Source of the DNA: an uncultured Akkermansia sp.
GTDB lineage: Bacteria; Verrucomicrobiota; Verrucomicrobiia; Verrucomicrobiales; Akkermansiaceae
Direction: 5' to 3'
Length of the DNA: 14,152 nt
Assembly: GCA_904501955.1 (NCBI GenBank)
Contig: CAJGCY010000058.1
Coordinates: 1 to 14,152 of the forward strand
A program made the translations under genes and the position numbers. The notes under the pieces were generated by a model, which was given only the letters and a program-made list of their open reading frames with translations, was not told the origin of the DNA and ran no database searches. Shown in pieces: positions 1 to 6,870 of the stretch. Positions within the stretch are counted from its first letter, which is position 1. The number at the start of each line of letters is the position of its first letter.

Positions 1-1
1 C

Positions 2-1987
2 ACTCACCACTTCGCGCAGGCGGCCGTGGATGTGAGCGCCAAGCTCGCGGGGCTGGAGGGTGCCGCCAGCCGCCCGCTCTCCATGCAGACCATGCGCCGA
101 CTCTTCTATGACTGGAAGAATGGCAAGCAGGACAAGAAGACGGGCGAGGTGCTGGCCGCTCCCCGCACGTGGCTGTGCCTGGTAGACCGCCGCACGGTGG
201 CTGCCAACAGGGCAGGCGCTCGCACGGCTCAGCGCTGCTTCATTGCTCACCTTGCCAAGCTGGTGGCTCGCCACAACCGCTCCATGCGCACCGCCGTGCA
301 GGAGCTGTACAACGAGTGGTACACCTGCAAGACCATACCCGGCTACGAGGGCATGAACTACGCGCCCAACATGCCGCTGCCCGAGGGCTGGAGCTACGAT
401 AACCTGTGCCGCCGCATGCCTGATGCCGCAGCCCTCCGCGTACTGCATGAGGGCGTGCGTGCCGGGTATGCCGAGCTGGCGCAGGTATTCTCCACCCGCG
501 CGGGCATGTGGCCTGCGGCGGTGGTGAGCTTCGATGACGTGTGGCTGGATTGCCATGTGCAGGGCTATGACGGCAACGGCAAGCTCCAGATTGGCCGCCC
601 GCTGCAGCTCGGCTGCATTGACCGCTACACCGGCATGCGCCTCTCCTGGTTCACCAAGCTGCGCACGAAGGGGGAGGATGGAAAAAGCCTGCAGCTCAAC
701 TCTGACGAGATGCTCTACCTCCTTTGCAATTATCTCTACAACGTGGGCTACTCCAAACGCGGCACGGTGCTGGTGTGCGAGCACGGAACCGCCGCTATCA
801 GCCAGGCGGTGGAGGAGCAGCTCGCTATCATCTCCGGCGGCAAAATCACCGTGGAACGCTCCGGCATGACAGGGCGCCGCCAAGCCGGTGCTTTCGGTGG
901 CAGGGGCGTGGGCAACCCGCGTTTCAAGGCTGAGCTGGAAAGCTGGCACAACCTGCTGCACAACCGCATGGACGGTGTGCTCACTCAGGCCGGGCGAAAC
1001 AGAACCGAACCCGAGAAGCTCCACGGACTGCTGGAGCATGAAAAAGCCCTTATCAAAGCGGGCGAAACGCTCCCTGCTGAGCGTGCCCTGGCACTCGCTC
1101 CTTTCTCCATGACCCTTGCGCAGCTCGGTGACTTCCTCGCGCAGGTGGTGGGTGGCATCAACAACCGCACCGACCACCAGCTGGAGGGCTGGGAGGAATG
1201 CGGCTTCTGCTCCCCCGAATTCTCCTTTAACGCGCAGGACGGCTGGCAGCTCATGACCACCATGAGCGCCGAAGATCTCGCCGAAGCGCAACAGCTCATT
1301 GAGCGCAAACCCGAGCGCATGCGCCTGCGTAAACTTTCCCCCGCTGAGGCATGGAGCGCCAGCCAGCTGCTCCCCGGCAATGAGCTGGTGCGCTTCACCC
1401 CCGCCGAATGCGTGGCCCTCATGGGTGCCCACCGTAAATTCAAACTCTCCGCGCGTGGAGGGTGCTTCCACATAGAATCCCGCCAGCGCCACCACCGCAC
1501 GCTCCTCTTCAAGACCGAGGTGCTGGATGCTCGCGGCCACACATGGCAGCTGCCCTCCGGCCAGGACTTCTTCGGCGTGCTCAATCCGTTCTCCGAGGAG
1601 CTCTTTGTGCTGGATGACAAGAACCGCGTGCTGGGTGCCGCCCCCATCTACCACCGCGCCATGCATGTGGATGAAGCGGCCAAGCTCCGAGTGTTCGGTG
1701 ATGTGATGCACCGCCGCGCCGAGGAGCTGGCCCGCATTGAGAACATGGTGGCACCTGATACCGCTGAACACCTCGCCCAGCTGGAGTACAACCGCGCCGT
1801 GACACGCGGAGAAGCCTTTGACCCCCTCGGCCTGGCTGATGCCCGCACCACCCGCAAACTGGCCTCCCGCGCCAAACATGAAGACCTTGAACCCGGACCC
1901 TGGGTGGGCGTAGCAAGCGAGCATGGCGAGACGCGAAGCCCCCTCGGCCTGCCGGATGCCTACGAATCCTCTTCTTTTAACTATTAG
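2..1987 (+). CDS. Mu-like transposase (MuA family), 5' partial
   Basis: DDE-superfamily transposase of a Mu-like phage; it would bind the element ends and perform strand cutting and transfer with the MuB-like ATPase encoded next. The frame is open to the left edge of the window, so the GTG at 26 is probably internal and the true start lies outside. Numbering from that GTG: an integrase-like catalytic core with Asp170/Asp171 in SFDDVW, then Glu252 in CEHGT where the second catalytic Asp is expected, then Glu303/Glu305 in FKAELESW as the likely third acidic residue. The spacing (about 81 and 51-53 residues) suits the family. Residues about 450-550 look like the Mu transposase C-terminal beta-barrel, followed by a charged helical tail. 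The MuB, Gam and GemA homologues downstream support Mu type rather than a TniA or IS21 transposase. The Asp-to-Glu change may be a family variant or a defect. Confidence 0.85.
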   Translation, partial: THHFAQAAVDVSAKLAGLEGAASRPLSMQTMRRLFYDWKNGKQDKKTGEVLAAPRTWLCLVDRRTVAANRAGARTAQRCFIAHLAKLVARHNRSMRTAVQELYNEWYTCKTIPGYEGMNYAPNMPLPEGWSYDNLCRRMPDAAALRVLHEGVRAGYAELAQVFSTRAGMWPAAVVSFDDVWLDCHVQGYDGNGKLQIGRPLQLGCIDRYTGMRLSWFTKLRTKGEDGKSLQLNSDEMLYLLCNYLYNVGYSKRGTVLVCEHGTAAISQAVEEQLAIISGGKITVERSGMTGRRQAGAFGGRGVGNPRFKAELESWHNLLHNRMDGVLTQAGRNRTEPEKLHGLLEHEKALIKAGETLPAERALALAPFSMTLAQLGDFLAQVVGGINNRTDHQLEGWEECGFCSPEFSFNAQDGWQLMTTMSAEDLAEAQQLIERKPERMRLRKLSPAEAWSASQLLPGNELVRFTPAECVALMGAHRKFKLSARGGCFHIESRQRHHRTLLFKTEVLDARGHTWQLPSGQDFFGVLNPFSEELFVLDDKNRVLGAAPIYHRAMHVDEAAKLRVFGDVMHRRAEELARIENMVAPDTAEHLAQLEYNRAVTRGEAFDPLGLADARTTRKLASRAKHEDLEPGPWVGVASEHGETRSPLGLPDAYESSSFNY

Positions 1988-2000
1988 TACTCACGCCAAA

Positions 2001-2013
2001 GCTGCTCCGCAGC
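2001..2013 (+). other. Small GC-rich hairpin between transposase and ATPase genes
   Basis: A perfect inverted repeat GCTGC-TCC-GCAGC lies in the 51-nt spacer between the transposase stop and the ATPase start. It is not followed by a T tract, so it is not a terminator. It could affect translation or mRNA stability of the ATPase message, or be chance in GC-rich DNA. Confidence 0.3.
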
Positions 2014-2038
2014 GGCGGCAGAACCCGAACTCAACAAC

Positions 2039-2986
2039 ATGACCGAAACACAACTGAACCACCCCGCACGCACCTGGCTGCGTGATACCTACATGACCCA
2101 GCCCGGCATGACCAAAACCAAGGCAGCCGAGGAGCTGGGCATCTCTCACAAGGTGCTCAACGCCCTCATTGAGGGCAACTACACAGGCAACGCTGACAAC
2201 CAGCTGGCCAAGCTGGAGGAACAGCGCCAGCGCCTCTCCGCCCTGGTGCGCGTGGAGGGTGTAGACCTCGACCACATCCCCACCGCCATGGCACGCCGTA
2301 TCTGGGCTGCGGCTGATGCAGCCAAGACTGCCCACCTCTGCGTGACCGTATGCGGCAAGAGCCAGATAGGCAAGACCACAGCCGTGGAAAAATACAAGAT
2401 GATGTACCCGGAGACAACCATCTTTTTCCGCATGCCCACGCGCCCGACTATCACCACGCTGGTGCGCGAACTCACCGAGGCGGCAGGCTTGCCCAAGGCT
2501 CGCAATGCCTGGGAGGGTATGACCCGCCTCCGCGCTCACCTCAGCCCACGCCACCTCATTGTGGCCGATGAGGTACACCTCGCGCTCACCCGCCGACAGG
2601 GGGTAGACGCGCTGGATGTGCTGCGCGAACTCTTTGACCGCTGCAAGTGCGGGCTGCTGCTTATCGTCACCGACATCGGCGCACGAGAGATGACCAAAGG
2701 CCCCTTTGCCGAACGCCTCGCCCAGCTCGAACGCCGGGGCGAGTGGGAAATCCTGCCGGAAACGCCCACCAACAAAGACGTGCGGGCCGTGTGGGAAGCC
2801 TACGGCCTGCCCGAACCTGATGCCGAAACCCAGCAGCAAATCGGTGCCATGGCCCGCTCCTCATGCTTCGGCCAGTACGTTCACCGCCTCAAACTCGCCG
2901 CCAGCTTCGCCCAGCAGGAGGGCCGCACGCTCACTTGGCCGGACTTCATCCGCGCCGCTACCCGCATGGCTCGCCGCCCCGCCTGA
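2039..2986 (+). CDS. MuB-like AAA ATPase, transposition target-selection protein
   Basis: A 315-residue AAA+ ATPase of the MuB/TniB type. In Mu, B binds target DNA in an ATP-dependent way, stimulates the A transposase and gives target immunity. Residues about 22-48 look like a helix-turn-helix (TKTKAAEELGISHKVL), as in the MuB N-terminal domain. Walker A is GKSQIGKTT at 106-114, Walker B is LIVADE with Asp177-Glu178, and LLLIVTD after it fits sensor 1. The C-terminal 75 residues resemble the helical DNA-binding end of MuB. Length matches MuB (about 312). The ATG is 51 nt after the transposase stop, with no clear Shine-Dalgarno sequence. The next gene starts 4 nt after its stop, so the genes are surely cotranscribed. 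A TniB/IstB-like partner is the alternative, but Gam and GemA neighbours favour Mu. Confidence 0.85.
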   Translation: MTETQLNHPARTWLRDTYMTQPGMTKTKAAEELGISHKVLNALIEGNYTGNADNQLAKLEEQRQRLSALVRVEGVDLDHIPTAMARRIWAAADAAKTAHLCVTVCGKSQIGKTTAVEKYKMMYPETTIFFRMPTRPTITTLVRELTEAAGLPKARNAWEGMTRLRAHLSPRHLIVADEVHLALTRRQGVDALDVLRELFDRCKCGLLLIVTDIGAREMTKGPFAERLAQLERRGEWEILPETPTNKDVRAVWEAYGLPEPDAETQQQIGAMARSSCFGQYVHRLKLAASFAQQEGRTLTWPDFIRAATRMARRPA

Positions 2987-2990
2987 TACC

Positions 2991-3323
2991 ATGATTGACG
3001 GACGCTCCAACCTCCTTGCCTCCGAGCTGGGCGATATCTTCGCCCGCCTCGGGTGGCACCGCGCAGGCTTCACCGCCATGGCCACGGAATCCGCCACCGC
3101 TGTGGCCGTTCAATACCGCAGCCCCAAATTCGGTGCCGTGCGCGTGGTGAGCTGTGATGCCCTCGGCGTAGCCCGCTGGCTCAAAACTCACGCCGTGAAA
3201 CCCGGCGGCAAGGCTAAATTCGAGGAACTCCTCGACCGCAAAGAAAGCGTAGCTGCAGCCCCGGTGCAGCAGCTCCTGAACCTCACCGAACCCGTTGCAC
3301 GCCGTGCCATGCGCCCCTCATGA
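2991..3323 (+). CDS. Small early protein of Mu-like element, unknown function (110 aa)
   Basis: I do not recognise this protein. The ATG is 4 nt after the MuB-like stop, and its TGA overlaps the next ATG as ATGA, which places it firmly in the early operon. The same frame stays open upstream inside the ATPase gene, but a start at 2991 fits operon packing. The product has 110 residues, no membrane segment and no cysteine cluster. Its N-terminal half reads as a compact alpha/beta domain (SELGDIFARLGWHRAGF, then two beta-like strands around 36-54), followed by a basic stretch ending near RRAMRPS. In Mu the corresponding slots between B and gam hold kil and other semi-essential genes that act on the host; position alone suggests such a role here. 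Confidence 0.6.
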   Translation: MIDGRSNLLASELGDIFARLGWHRAGFTAMATESATAVAVQYRSPKFGAVRVVSCDALGVARWLKTHAVKPGGKAKFEELLDRKESVAAAPVQQLLNLTEPVARRAMRPS

Positions 3324-3550
3324 CCTACCCTCACACCATAGCTCGCGGCCCGCTGGTGGCTACCATCTCGCACCTGCGCAGCGGTGGCTACTCCGTGCGC
3401 GGCCACGCTCCCGGCATGCAGGATTGCCTCCGCCTCTACACCGCATCCGAAGAAGCCCTGGCACACCGCGCCGCTCACTACTTCACCCACGCGGGATTCA
3501 TCCCCGCAGACGATAAAATCCCTTCCTTAACCCAAAAAACAAAACAATGA
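3320..3550 (+). CDS. Small early protein of Mu-like element, unknown function (76 aa)
   Basis: An unrecognised 76-residue basic protein, rich in His and Arg, without membrane segment or signal peptide. Its start overlaps the preceding stop by ATGA at 3320-3323, and its own stop overlaps the Gam start by ATGA at 3547-3550. This double 4-nt overlap is the main evidence that it is a real, translationally coupled gene rather than a chance frame. The tail (KIPSLTQKTKQ) is lysine-rich and its codons are A-rich, unlike the GC-rich body. No function can be assigned; a host-modifying early protein is possible from position only. Confidence 0.55.
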   Translation: MTYPHTIARGPLVATISHLRSGGYSVRGHAPGMQDCLRLYTASEEALAHRAAHYFTHAGFIPADDKIPSLTQKTKQ

Positions 3551-4077
3551 ATACTACAACCATCAATGATGCCGAAACCGCCCGCAAGGTGGCCGATAAA
3601 ATCGTGACCCTGATGACCTCCATCACCGAGCAGGAATCCGCTCAGGAGCGCGAGATGAACGCCGTGGCTTCACGATTTGCAACCGTGATTGATACCCTGA
3701 AAGCCGAGCTCAAGGAACTGCAAGCCGCATTCCAGAAATACCTCAAAAAGACCGCCAACCAGAAAGCTCTCTTCGATGAGGGCAACCGCTCCGGCCACTC
3801 CACGCTCGCCACATTCGGCTACCGTGACTCCGCACCGGCTCTCAAAGCCATGCAGGGCAAGCTCACCGATGTGGCCGCCACGCTCCACGCTCAGGGCAAG
3901 AAAGAATACCTCACCATCGAGGAGCCCAAGGTCTCAATCAACATCCCCGCCATCAAGGCCGCCAACCTCGGCGCGGGTGCCCTCGCTGACCTCGGCCTCC
4001 GCTGGGAGGTGAAAACCAACTTCTTCATTGAACCCACCAACGGCACCGTGACAAGTGCCCGCACCGCCAAGGCATGA
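3547..4077 (+). CDS. gam: Gam-like host-nuclease inhibitor protein
   Basis: A 176-residue protein resembling the Mu Gam family (related to Ku), which binds double-stranded DNA ends and shields them from exonucleases such as RecBCD. Residues about 5-75 form a long charged helix likely to be a coiled coil (ITEQESAQEREMNAVASRF onward), as in Mu Gam. The second half carries a conserved-looking pattern, TIEEPKVSINIPAIKAANL, then LGLRWEVKTNFFIEP, corresponding to the family's RPPSVSIRG... and LGLQRFIRTKQEI region. Length is close to Mu Gam (174). The gene lies after A, B and two small ORFs, its classical place in Mu. It starts by ATGA overlap at 3547 and ends by ATGA overlap with the next gene. Assignment rests on pattern and context, without an alignment score. 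Confidence 0.75.
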   Translation: MNTTTINDAETARKVADKIVTLMTSITEQESAQEREMNAVASRFATVIDTLKAELKELQAAFQKYLKKTANQKALFDEGNRSGHSTLATFGYRDSAPALKAMQGKLTDVAATLHAQGKKEYLTIEEPKVSINIPAIKAANLGAGALADLGLRWEVKTNFFIEPTNGTVTSARTAKA

Positions 4078-4688
4078 AGAACCTCTCCAAAACCCAGCTG
4101 TCCGTCCTCGGCCAGCTCTCCACAAAAGCCTACCGCCACCTCGTGGCGGTGGGCTACCCCTCCAACGGATATGACGAGTGGAGACACGAATTCACCGCCG
4201 ACCATTGCGGCGGCATTGACTCATGGCGCAAGCTCAGCCAGAAACACTATGTGCCGCTCTGCAACGCCCTCCGCGCTATCATTGGCCTCAAACCCATGGC
4301 CGACAACACACCCCAGACCGATGCCGCCGCCCTGATATGGACGATACGCGACCGCGCCAGGCATTGGGAACTCTCCACCGCCTACATTGCCGCCATCGTG
4401 CGCGACCGATTCTGCGTGGATGCACGCGCTGATATGAGCCTTGACACCATGCTCTCCGGCCTCGACTGCTGGCAGCTCACTCAGCTCCTCTACACCGTGC
4501 AGGCGCGTGGCCGCCGCAACACCGCCAAGACCGCCGAACGCTTCGAGGTGGACGCTCCCGCCGAGGTTCATACCTCCCGCTCCACCGTGCCGCCCTCACG
4601 CCTCAAAGACTGGCGCGGCGATATCGATGCCAGCCCTCGGCCAACCCGCCGCAAACGCTCGGCAGACCCTCAGCAGACCGCCCCATGA
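4074..4688 (+). CDS. GemA/gp16-like regulatory protein (DUF1018)
   Basis: A 204-residue protein that looks like the gp16/GemA family of Mu-like phages, thought to modulate host gene expression and DNA topology. Two helical repeats are visible: residues about 1-70 (LSKTQLSVLGQLSTKAYRH ... YDEWRHEFTADHCGG) and 80-145 (TDAAALIWTIRDRA ... RADMSLDTMLSGLDCWQL). Both follow the family pattern of a helix, a short hydrophobic segment and a TxxE/D helix. The tail from about 165 is basic and probably disordered (RRKRSADPQQ). The start overlaps the Gam stop as ATGA. The stop TGA (4686-4688) lies in the loop of the terminator hairpin, so this is the last gene of the early operon. In Mu, mor and the late genes would follow; here nothing does. 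Confidence 0.6.
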   Translation: MKNLSKTQLSVLGQLSTKAYRHLVAVGYPSNGYDEWRHEFTADHCGGIDSWRKLSQKHYVPLCNALRAIIGLKPMADNTPQTDAAALIWTIRDRARHWELSTAYIAAIVRDRFCVDARADMSLDTMLSGLDCWQLTQLLYTVQARGRRNTAKTAERFEVDAPAEVHTSRSTVPPSRLKDWRGDIDASPRPTRRKRSADPQQTAP

Positions 4689-4703
4689 TGGGCGGTTTTT
4701 TTT
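4677..4703 (+). terminator. Rho-independent terminator of the Mu-like early operon
   Basis: ACCGCCC (4677-4683) pairs perfectly with GGGCGGT (4690-4696) across a 6-nt loop, followed by a run of eight T (4696-4703). The left arm lies inside the last codons of the GemA-like gene and its stop codon is in the loop, so termination and translation end at the same place. Confidence 0.85.
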
Positions 4704-4816
4704 GCCCTGCCGTTTCTCACTTACTTGCAAATTCAGCCTCCGGCAGCAGCCCGCTTTCTCAAATACACCTCACACGGCATCGGGCTGCATAAAAGGCTGA
4801 TGTTCAGGCTCTCCGC

Positions 4817-4836
4817 CCCTTTCTCACCCTTTCTCA
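4817..4836. repeat. Tandem 10-bp repeat CCCTTTCTCA x2
   Basis: Two perfect adjacent copies, followed by CCCC. The core TTTCTCA also occurs at 4713 and 4755, so four copies lie within 125 bp. They could be transposase-binding sites at an element end. Confidence 0.6.
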
Positions 4837-4890
4837 CCCCTCCTGCCTCAGCTCAGAAAACTCGGAAAACGCATCGCTCACTCCTCTCCT

Positions 4891-4910
4891 TTTATTCCAG
4901 TTTATTCCAG
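4891..4910. repeat. Tandem 10-bp repeat TTTATTCCAG x2
   Basis: Two perfect adjacent copies, followed by TTTAT as the start of a third. They lie near the change from GC-rich to AT-rich sequence. Replication slippage or protein-binding repeats would both explain them. Confidence 0.6.
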
Positions 4911-4967
4911 TTTATATGCCAATTATATTCAATATGTGAAAGATAATAAGCCTAAAATGCACTCAAC

Positions 4968-5003
4968 AAAAAAATCCCGTAAGCGGTTAAGCCTACGGGA
5001 TTT
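4968..5003 (-). terminator. Rho-independent terminator of tRNA-Ser
   Basis: Read on the - strand, AAATCCCGTA (from 5003) pairs with TACGGGATTT (to 4972), with a 12-nt loop, and the transcript ends in a T run (A tract 4968-4974 on the + strand). It starts 2 nt after the mature 3' end of the tRNA, so it serves as the transcript's end. Confidence 0.85.
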
Positions 5004-5005
5004 AG

Positions 5006-5093
5006 CGGACAGGGAGGGATTCGAACCCTCGGTACGCTTTTGACGTACACACGATTTCCAATCGTGCTCTTTCGACCACTCAGACACCTGCCC
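5006..5093 (-). tRNA. tRNA-Ser(GGA)
   Basis: An 88-nt class II tRNA. The acceptor stem GGGCAGG pairs with CCTGTCC with one G-U at position 3. The anticodon arm is CACGA-TTGGAAA-TCGTG, giving anticodon GGA for UCC/UCU serine codons. A long variable arm (GTACG/GCGTAC) and a T arm GAGGG-TTCGAAT-CCCTC follow, with discriminator base G. CCA is not encoded and must be added after transcription. The gene is a single unit with its own promoter and terminator. Its 3' end faces the Mu-like module; tRNA 3' ends are common integrase targets, but Mu-type transposition does not use them, so the neighbourhood is probably chance. Confidence 0.95.
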
Positions 5094-5135
5094 AGTCGGA
5101 AGATTTTGCGCACTCACCTAAATGGGTGCGGAGGC

Positions 5136-5164
5136 ATTTTACACATTTTCGGGAGAGATTGCAA
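5136..5164 (-). promoter_or_regulatory. Sigma-70-type promoter of tRNA-Ser
   Basis: On the - strand, TTGCAA (5159-5164) as -35 and TAAAAT (5136-5141) as -10 are separated by exactly 17 bp. Transcription would start near 5129, leaving a leader of about 35 nt to be trimmed before the tRNA 5' end at 5093. Confidence 0.7.
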
Positions 5165-5170
5165 GCTTTA

Positions 5171-5199
5171 TTTTACAAATCAGCTATTTTTTTGTAAAA
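5171..5199. repeat. AT-rich inverted repeat TTTTACAAA / TTTGTAAAA
   Basis: A perfect 9-bp inverted repeat with an 11-nt spacer, between the tRNA promoter and the folD terminator. It has no GC stem typical of a terminator. It could be a protein-binding site upstream of the tRNA promoter or a secondary folding element. Confidence 0.35.
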
Positions 5200-5218
5200 A
5201 AAGTGGAATTAGGGGTAG

Positions 5219-5259
5219 AAAAAGCCACCGAGGGGGTAAGAAAGAAGCCCCTCGGTGGC
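5219..5259 (-). terminator. Rho-independent terminator of the secretin-folD operon
   Basis: A perfect 12-bp inverted repeat, GCCACCGAGGGG (5224-5235) and CCCCTCGGTGGC (5248-5259), with a 12-nt loop, followed on the - strand by TTTTT. It lies 22 nt after the folD stop and closes the operon. Confidence 0.9.
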
Positions 5260-5281
5260 AAGAAAGATAGGCGGGCTAGGC

Positions 5282-6160
5282 TCAGCGGGTGAGCTGGCGG
5301 CAAGCCTTCACGGTATTCGCCATGAGCAAGGCGATGGTCATGGGACCAACACCACCGGGCACGGGAGTAATGGCGGAGCACTTGTCCTTCACGGATTCAT
5401 AGTCCACATCACCCACAATGCGGTAGCCACGGGGGCGGGAGGCATCCGGGATGCGGTTGATGCCTACGTCGAGCACGACGGCGCCCTCCTTCACGTAATC
5501 GGCAGTCACCATCTCCGGGCGACCGACGGCAGCCACGATGATATCCGCCGTGCGGCAAAGCGCGGGGAGGTCTTTGGTGCGGGAGTGAGCAATGGTCACG
5601 GTGGCATTTGCCTTCTTGCTGACGAGCAGATTCGCCATGGGCTTGCCCACAATCATGCTGCGGCCAATCACCACGGCATGCTTACCGGCAGTCTCGATGT
5701 TGTAAGCCTTGAGCAGCTCCATGCAGCCCTGGGGTGTGCAGGGAACAAAGCCCTCTTCATCCTCCAGCACGAGCTTAGCCACGTTGATGGGGTGGAAACC
5801 GTCCACATCTTTACGGGGGTCGATGTTGAGGATGACGGCCTCTTCATCGATGTGTTTGGGGGGCGGGCTCTGCACCAGAATGCCGTGGATGCGGTCATCC
5901 GCATTCAGTTTGTGGATGAGAGCGACGAGCTCCTCCTGGGTGGTCTCGGTGGGCAGCTCCCACTTCTGGGAGTAGATGCCGAGCTCCTCGCAGGCTTTCA
6001 CCTTTGAGCCGACGTATACCTGAGAGGCGGGGTCCTCACCCACAAGCACAACAGCGAGCCCCGGGGTGTGTCCCTGAGCCTTCAGCGCTGCAATCTCCTC
6101 AACGAGACCGGCGCGAATGTCCTGTGCTACTTTTTTACCGTCAATAATAGTGGTGGTCAT
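5282..6160 (-). CDS. folD: Bifunctional methylenetetrahydrofolate dehydrogenase/cyclohydrolase FolD
   Basis: Cytosolic enzyme converting 5,10-methylene-THF to 10-formyl-THF in two steps (NADP-dependent dehydrogenase and cyclohydrolase), feeding purine and formyl-Met synthesis. At 292 residues it has the usual length. Visible motifs: Tyr49-x3-Lys53 (YVGSK, catalytic lysine), VQSPPPKHID at 96-105 where many homologues have VQLPLP, KDVDG with Asp120, PCTPQG 140-145, the Rossmann motif GRSMIVGKP 166-174, and PVPGGVGPMT 266-275. All key residues are present, so it should be active. It is the last gene of the operon, 12 nt after the acyltransferase stop, followed by a strong terminator. No Shine-Dalgarno sequence precedes the ATG. 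A folate enzyme at the end of an envelope operon is unusual; it may simply have been joined by gene order. Confidence 0.97.
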   Translation of the reverse strand: MTTTIIDGKKVAQDIRAGLVEEIAALKAQGHTPGLAVVLVGEDPASQVYVGSKVKACEELGIYSQKWELPTETTQEELVALIHKLNADDRIHGILVQSPPPKHIDEEAVILNIDPRKDVDGFHPINVAKLVLEDEEGFVPCTPQGCMELLKAYNIETAGKHAVVIGRSMIVGKPMANLLVSKKANATVTIAHSRTKDLPALCRTADIIVAAVGRPEMVTADYVKEGAVVLDVGINRIPDASRPRGYRIVGDVDYESVKDKCSAITPVPGGVGPMTIALLMANTVKACRQLTR

Positions 6161-6172
6161 AAGAAGAGTGTA

Positions 6173-6862
6173 TTATTTATTTTCCGGGGAAATGGGTTCA
6201 AAATCAGGCGCACCATGGGCAAGCGCCTGCTCAAGCTTCTCAATGTACTCCGCCTGCAGCTCAGGGGTAAGCTCTTTAGGCACGGTAATGGGCGAGCCCA
6301 AGCGAACAACCACTTTAGAGAAGGGTTTGGGGATGGCGAAACCGTCCCAAGCTTTCTTCAGGCGCCAGCAGGAGGAATAGCTGATGCAAATCGGGATAAT
6401 GGGCAAACCGCTGACGGAAGCCAACTTAATGACACCGGGGTGGCAGCGGTAAATGGGGCCTTTGGGACCATCCGGGGTGATGCACATGCTGCAGCCGTCC
6501 TTGAGCTCACGCAGCATGTCCAAGAAACCGGCAACACCACGTCGGCGGCTGGAGCCACGCACGGCGCGCATGCCGTAGTCGGAAGCGACGGTGGCAAGCA
6601 TGGCGCCGTCTTTGCTGGCGCTGGTGAGCATGCTCATGGGCACTTTCTTGCCTTTCAGCACATAGCGGTACACATAGCAAGGAACAAACACTCGGTTATG
6701 CCACAGGGCGATGATGCACTGGAAAGTGCCCATCTTCTTGCCCTCATACTCCGCCTCCACAATGACCTTTTTGCGCAGGGTAAAGCAAATCAGCGTGATG
6801 AAGAACCACACGATGTGCCCAACCGGCACCGTCCACCACTTTTTACGCAATTCACTGGACAT
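6173..6862 (-). CDS. DUF374-type lysophospholipid acyltransferase family protein
   Basis: A 229-residue membrane-associated acyltransferase of the DUF374 family, related to PlsC/LpxL-type enzymes that transfer fatty acyl chains to lipid A precursors or lysolipids. One hydrophobic segment (about 13-29) should anchor it in the inner membrane. Motifs fit the family: LWHNR 53-57 with His55, SASKDG 81-86 with Asp85, VRGSS 101-105, ITPDGPKGP 128-136, HPGVIKLA, and IPKPFSK 177-183. The substrate cannot be told from sequence; its placement after a secretin and a large membrane protein suggests an envelope lipid. It begins 8 nt after the upstream stop and ends 12 nt before folD. It appears complete, near the usual 200-230 residues. 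Confidence 0.85.
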   Translation of the reverse strand: MSSELRKKWWTVPVGHIVWFFITLICFTLRKKVIVEAEYEGKKMGTFQCIIALWHNRVFVPCYVYRYVLKGKKVPMSMLTSASKDGAMLATVASDYGMRAVRGSSRRRGVAGFLDMLRELKDGCSMCITPDGPKGPIYRCHPGVIKLASVSGLPIIPICISYSSCWRLKKAWDGFAIPKPFSKVVVRLGSPITVPKELTPELQAEYIEKLEQALAHGAPDFEPISPENK

Positions 6863-6870
6863 AACGCAAA

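Larger units (their letters stand above)
4704..4967. other. Non-coding boundary between Mu-like module and host genes, with short tandem repeats
   Basis: I see no credible gene here; the open frames have no homology-like character. It holds a series of short direct repeats: CCCTTTCTCA twice in tandem (4817-4836), CTCAG twice (4847-4856), GAAAAC twice (4856 and 4865), and TTTATTCCAG twice in tandem (4891-4910). The core TTTCTCA occurs four times (4713, 4755, 4820, 4830). Base composition drops from GC-rich phage DNA to AT-rich host-like DNA at about 4860-4960. Repeated transposase-binding sites are typical of Mu-type ends, so the right end of the element may lie here, but no terminal CA or target duplication can be fixed. 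Confidence 0.4.

Noticed and set aside
4725..4946. Small open frame (73 codons) in the phage-host boundary
   Set aside because: No start context, no operon packing, and a translation made of repeat-derived low-complexity segments.
4704..5093. tRNA-Ser as the attachment site of the phage module
   Set aside because: The module has a MuA-type transposase and no integrase is visible; no duplicated tRNA 3' segment is seen in the boundary sequence.
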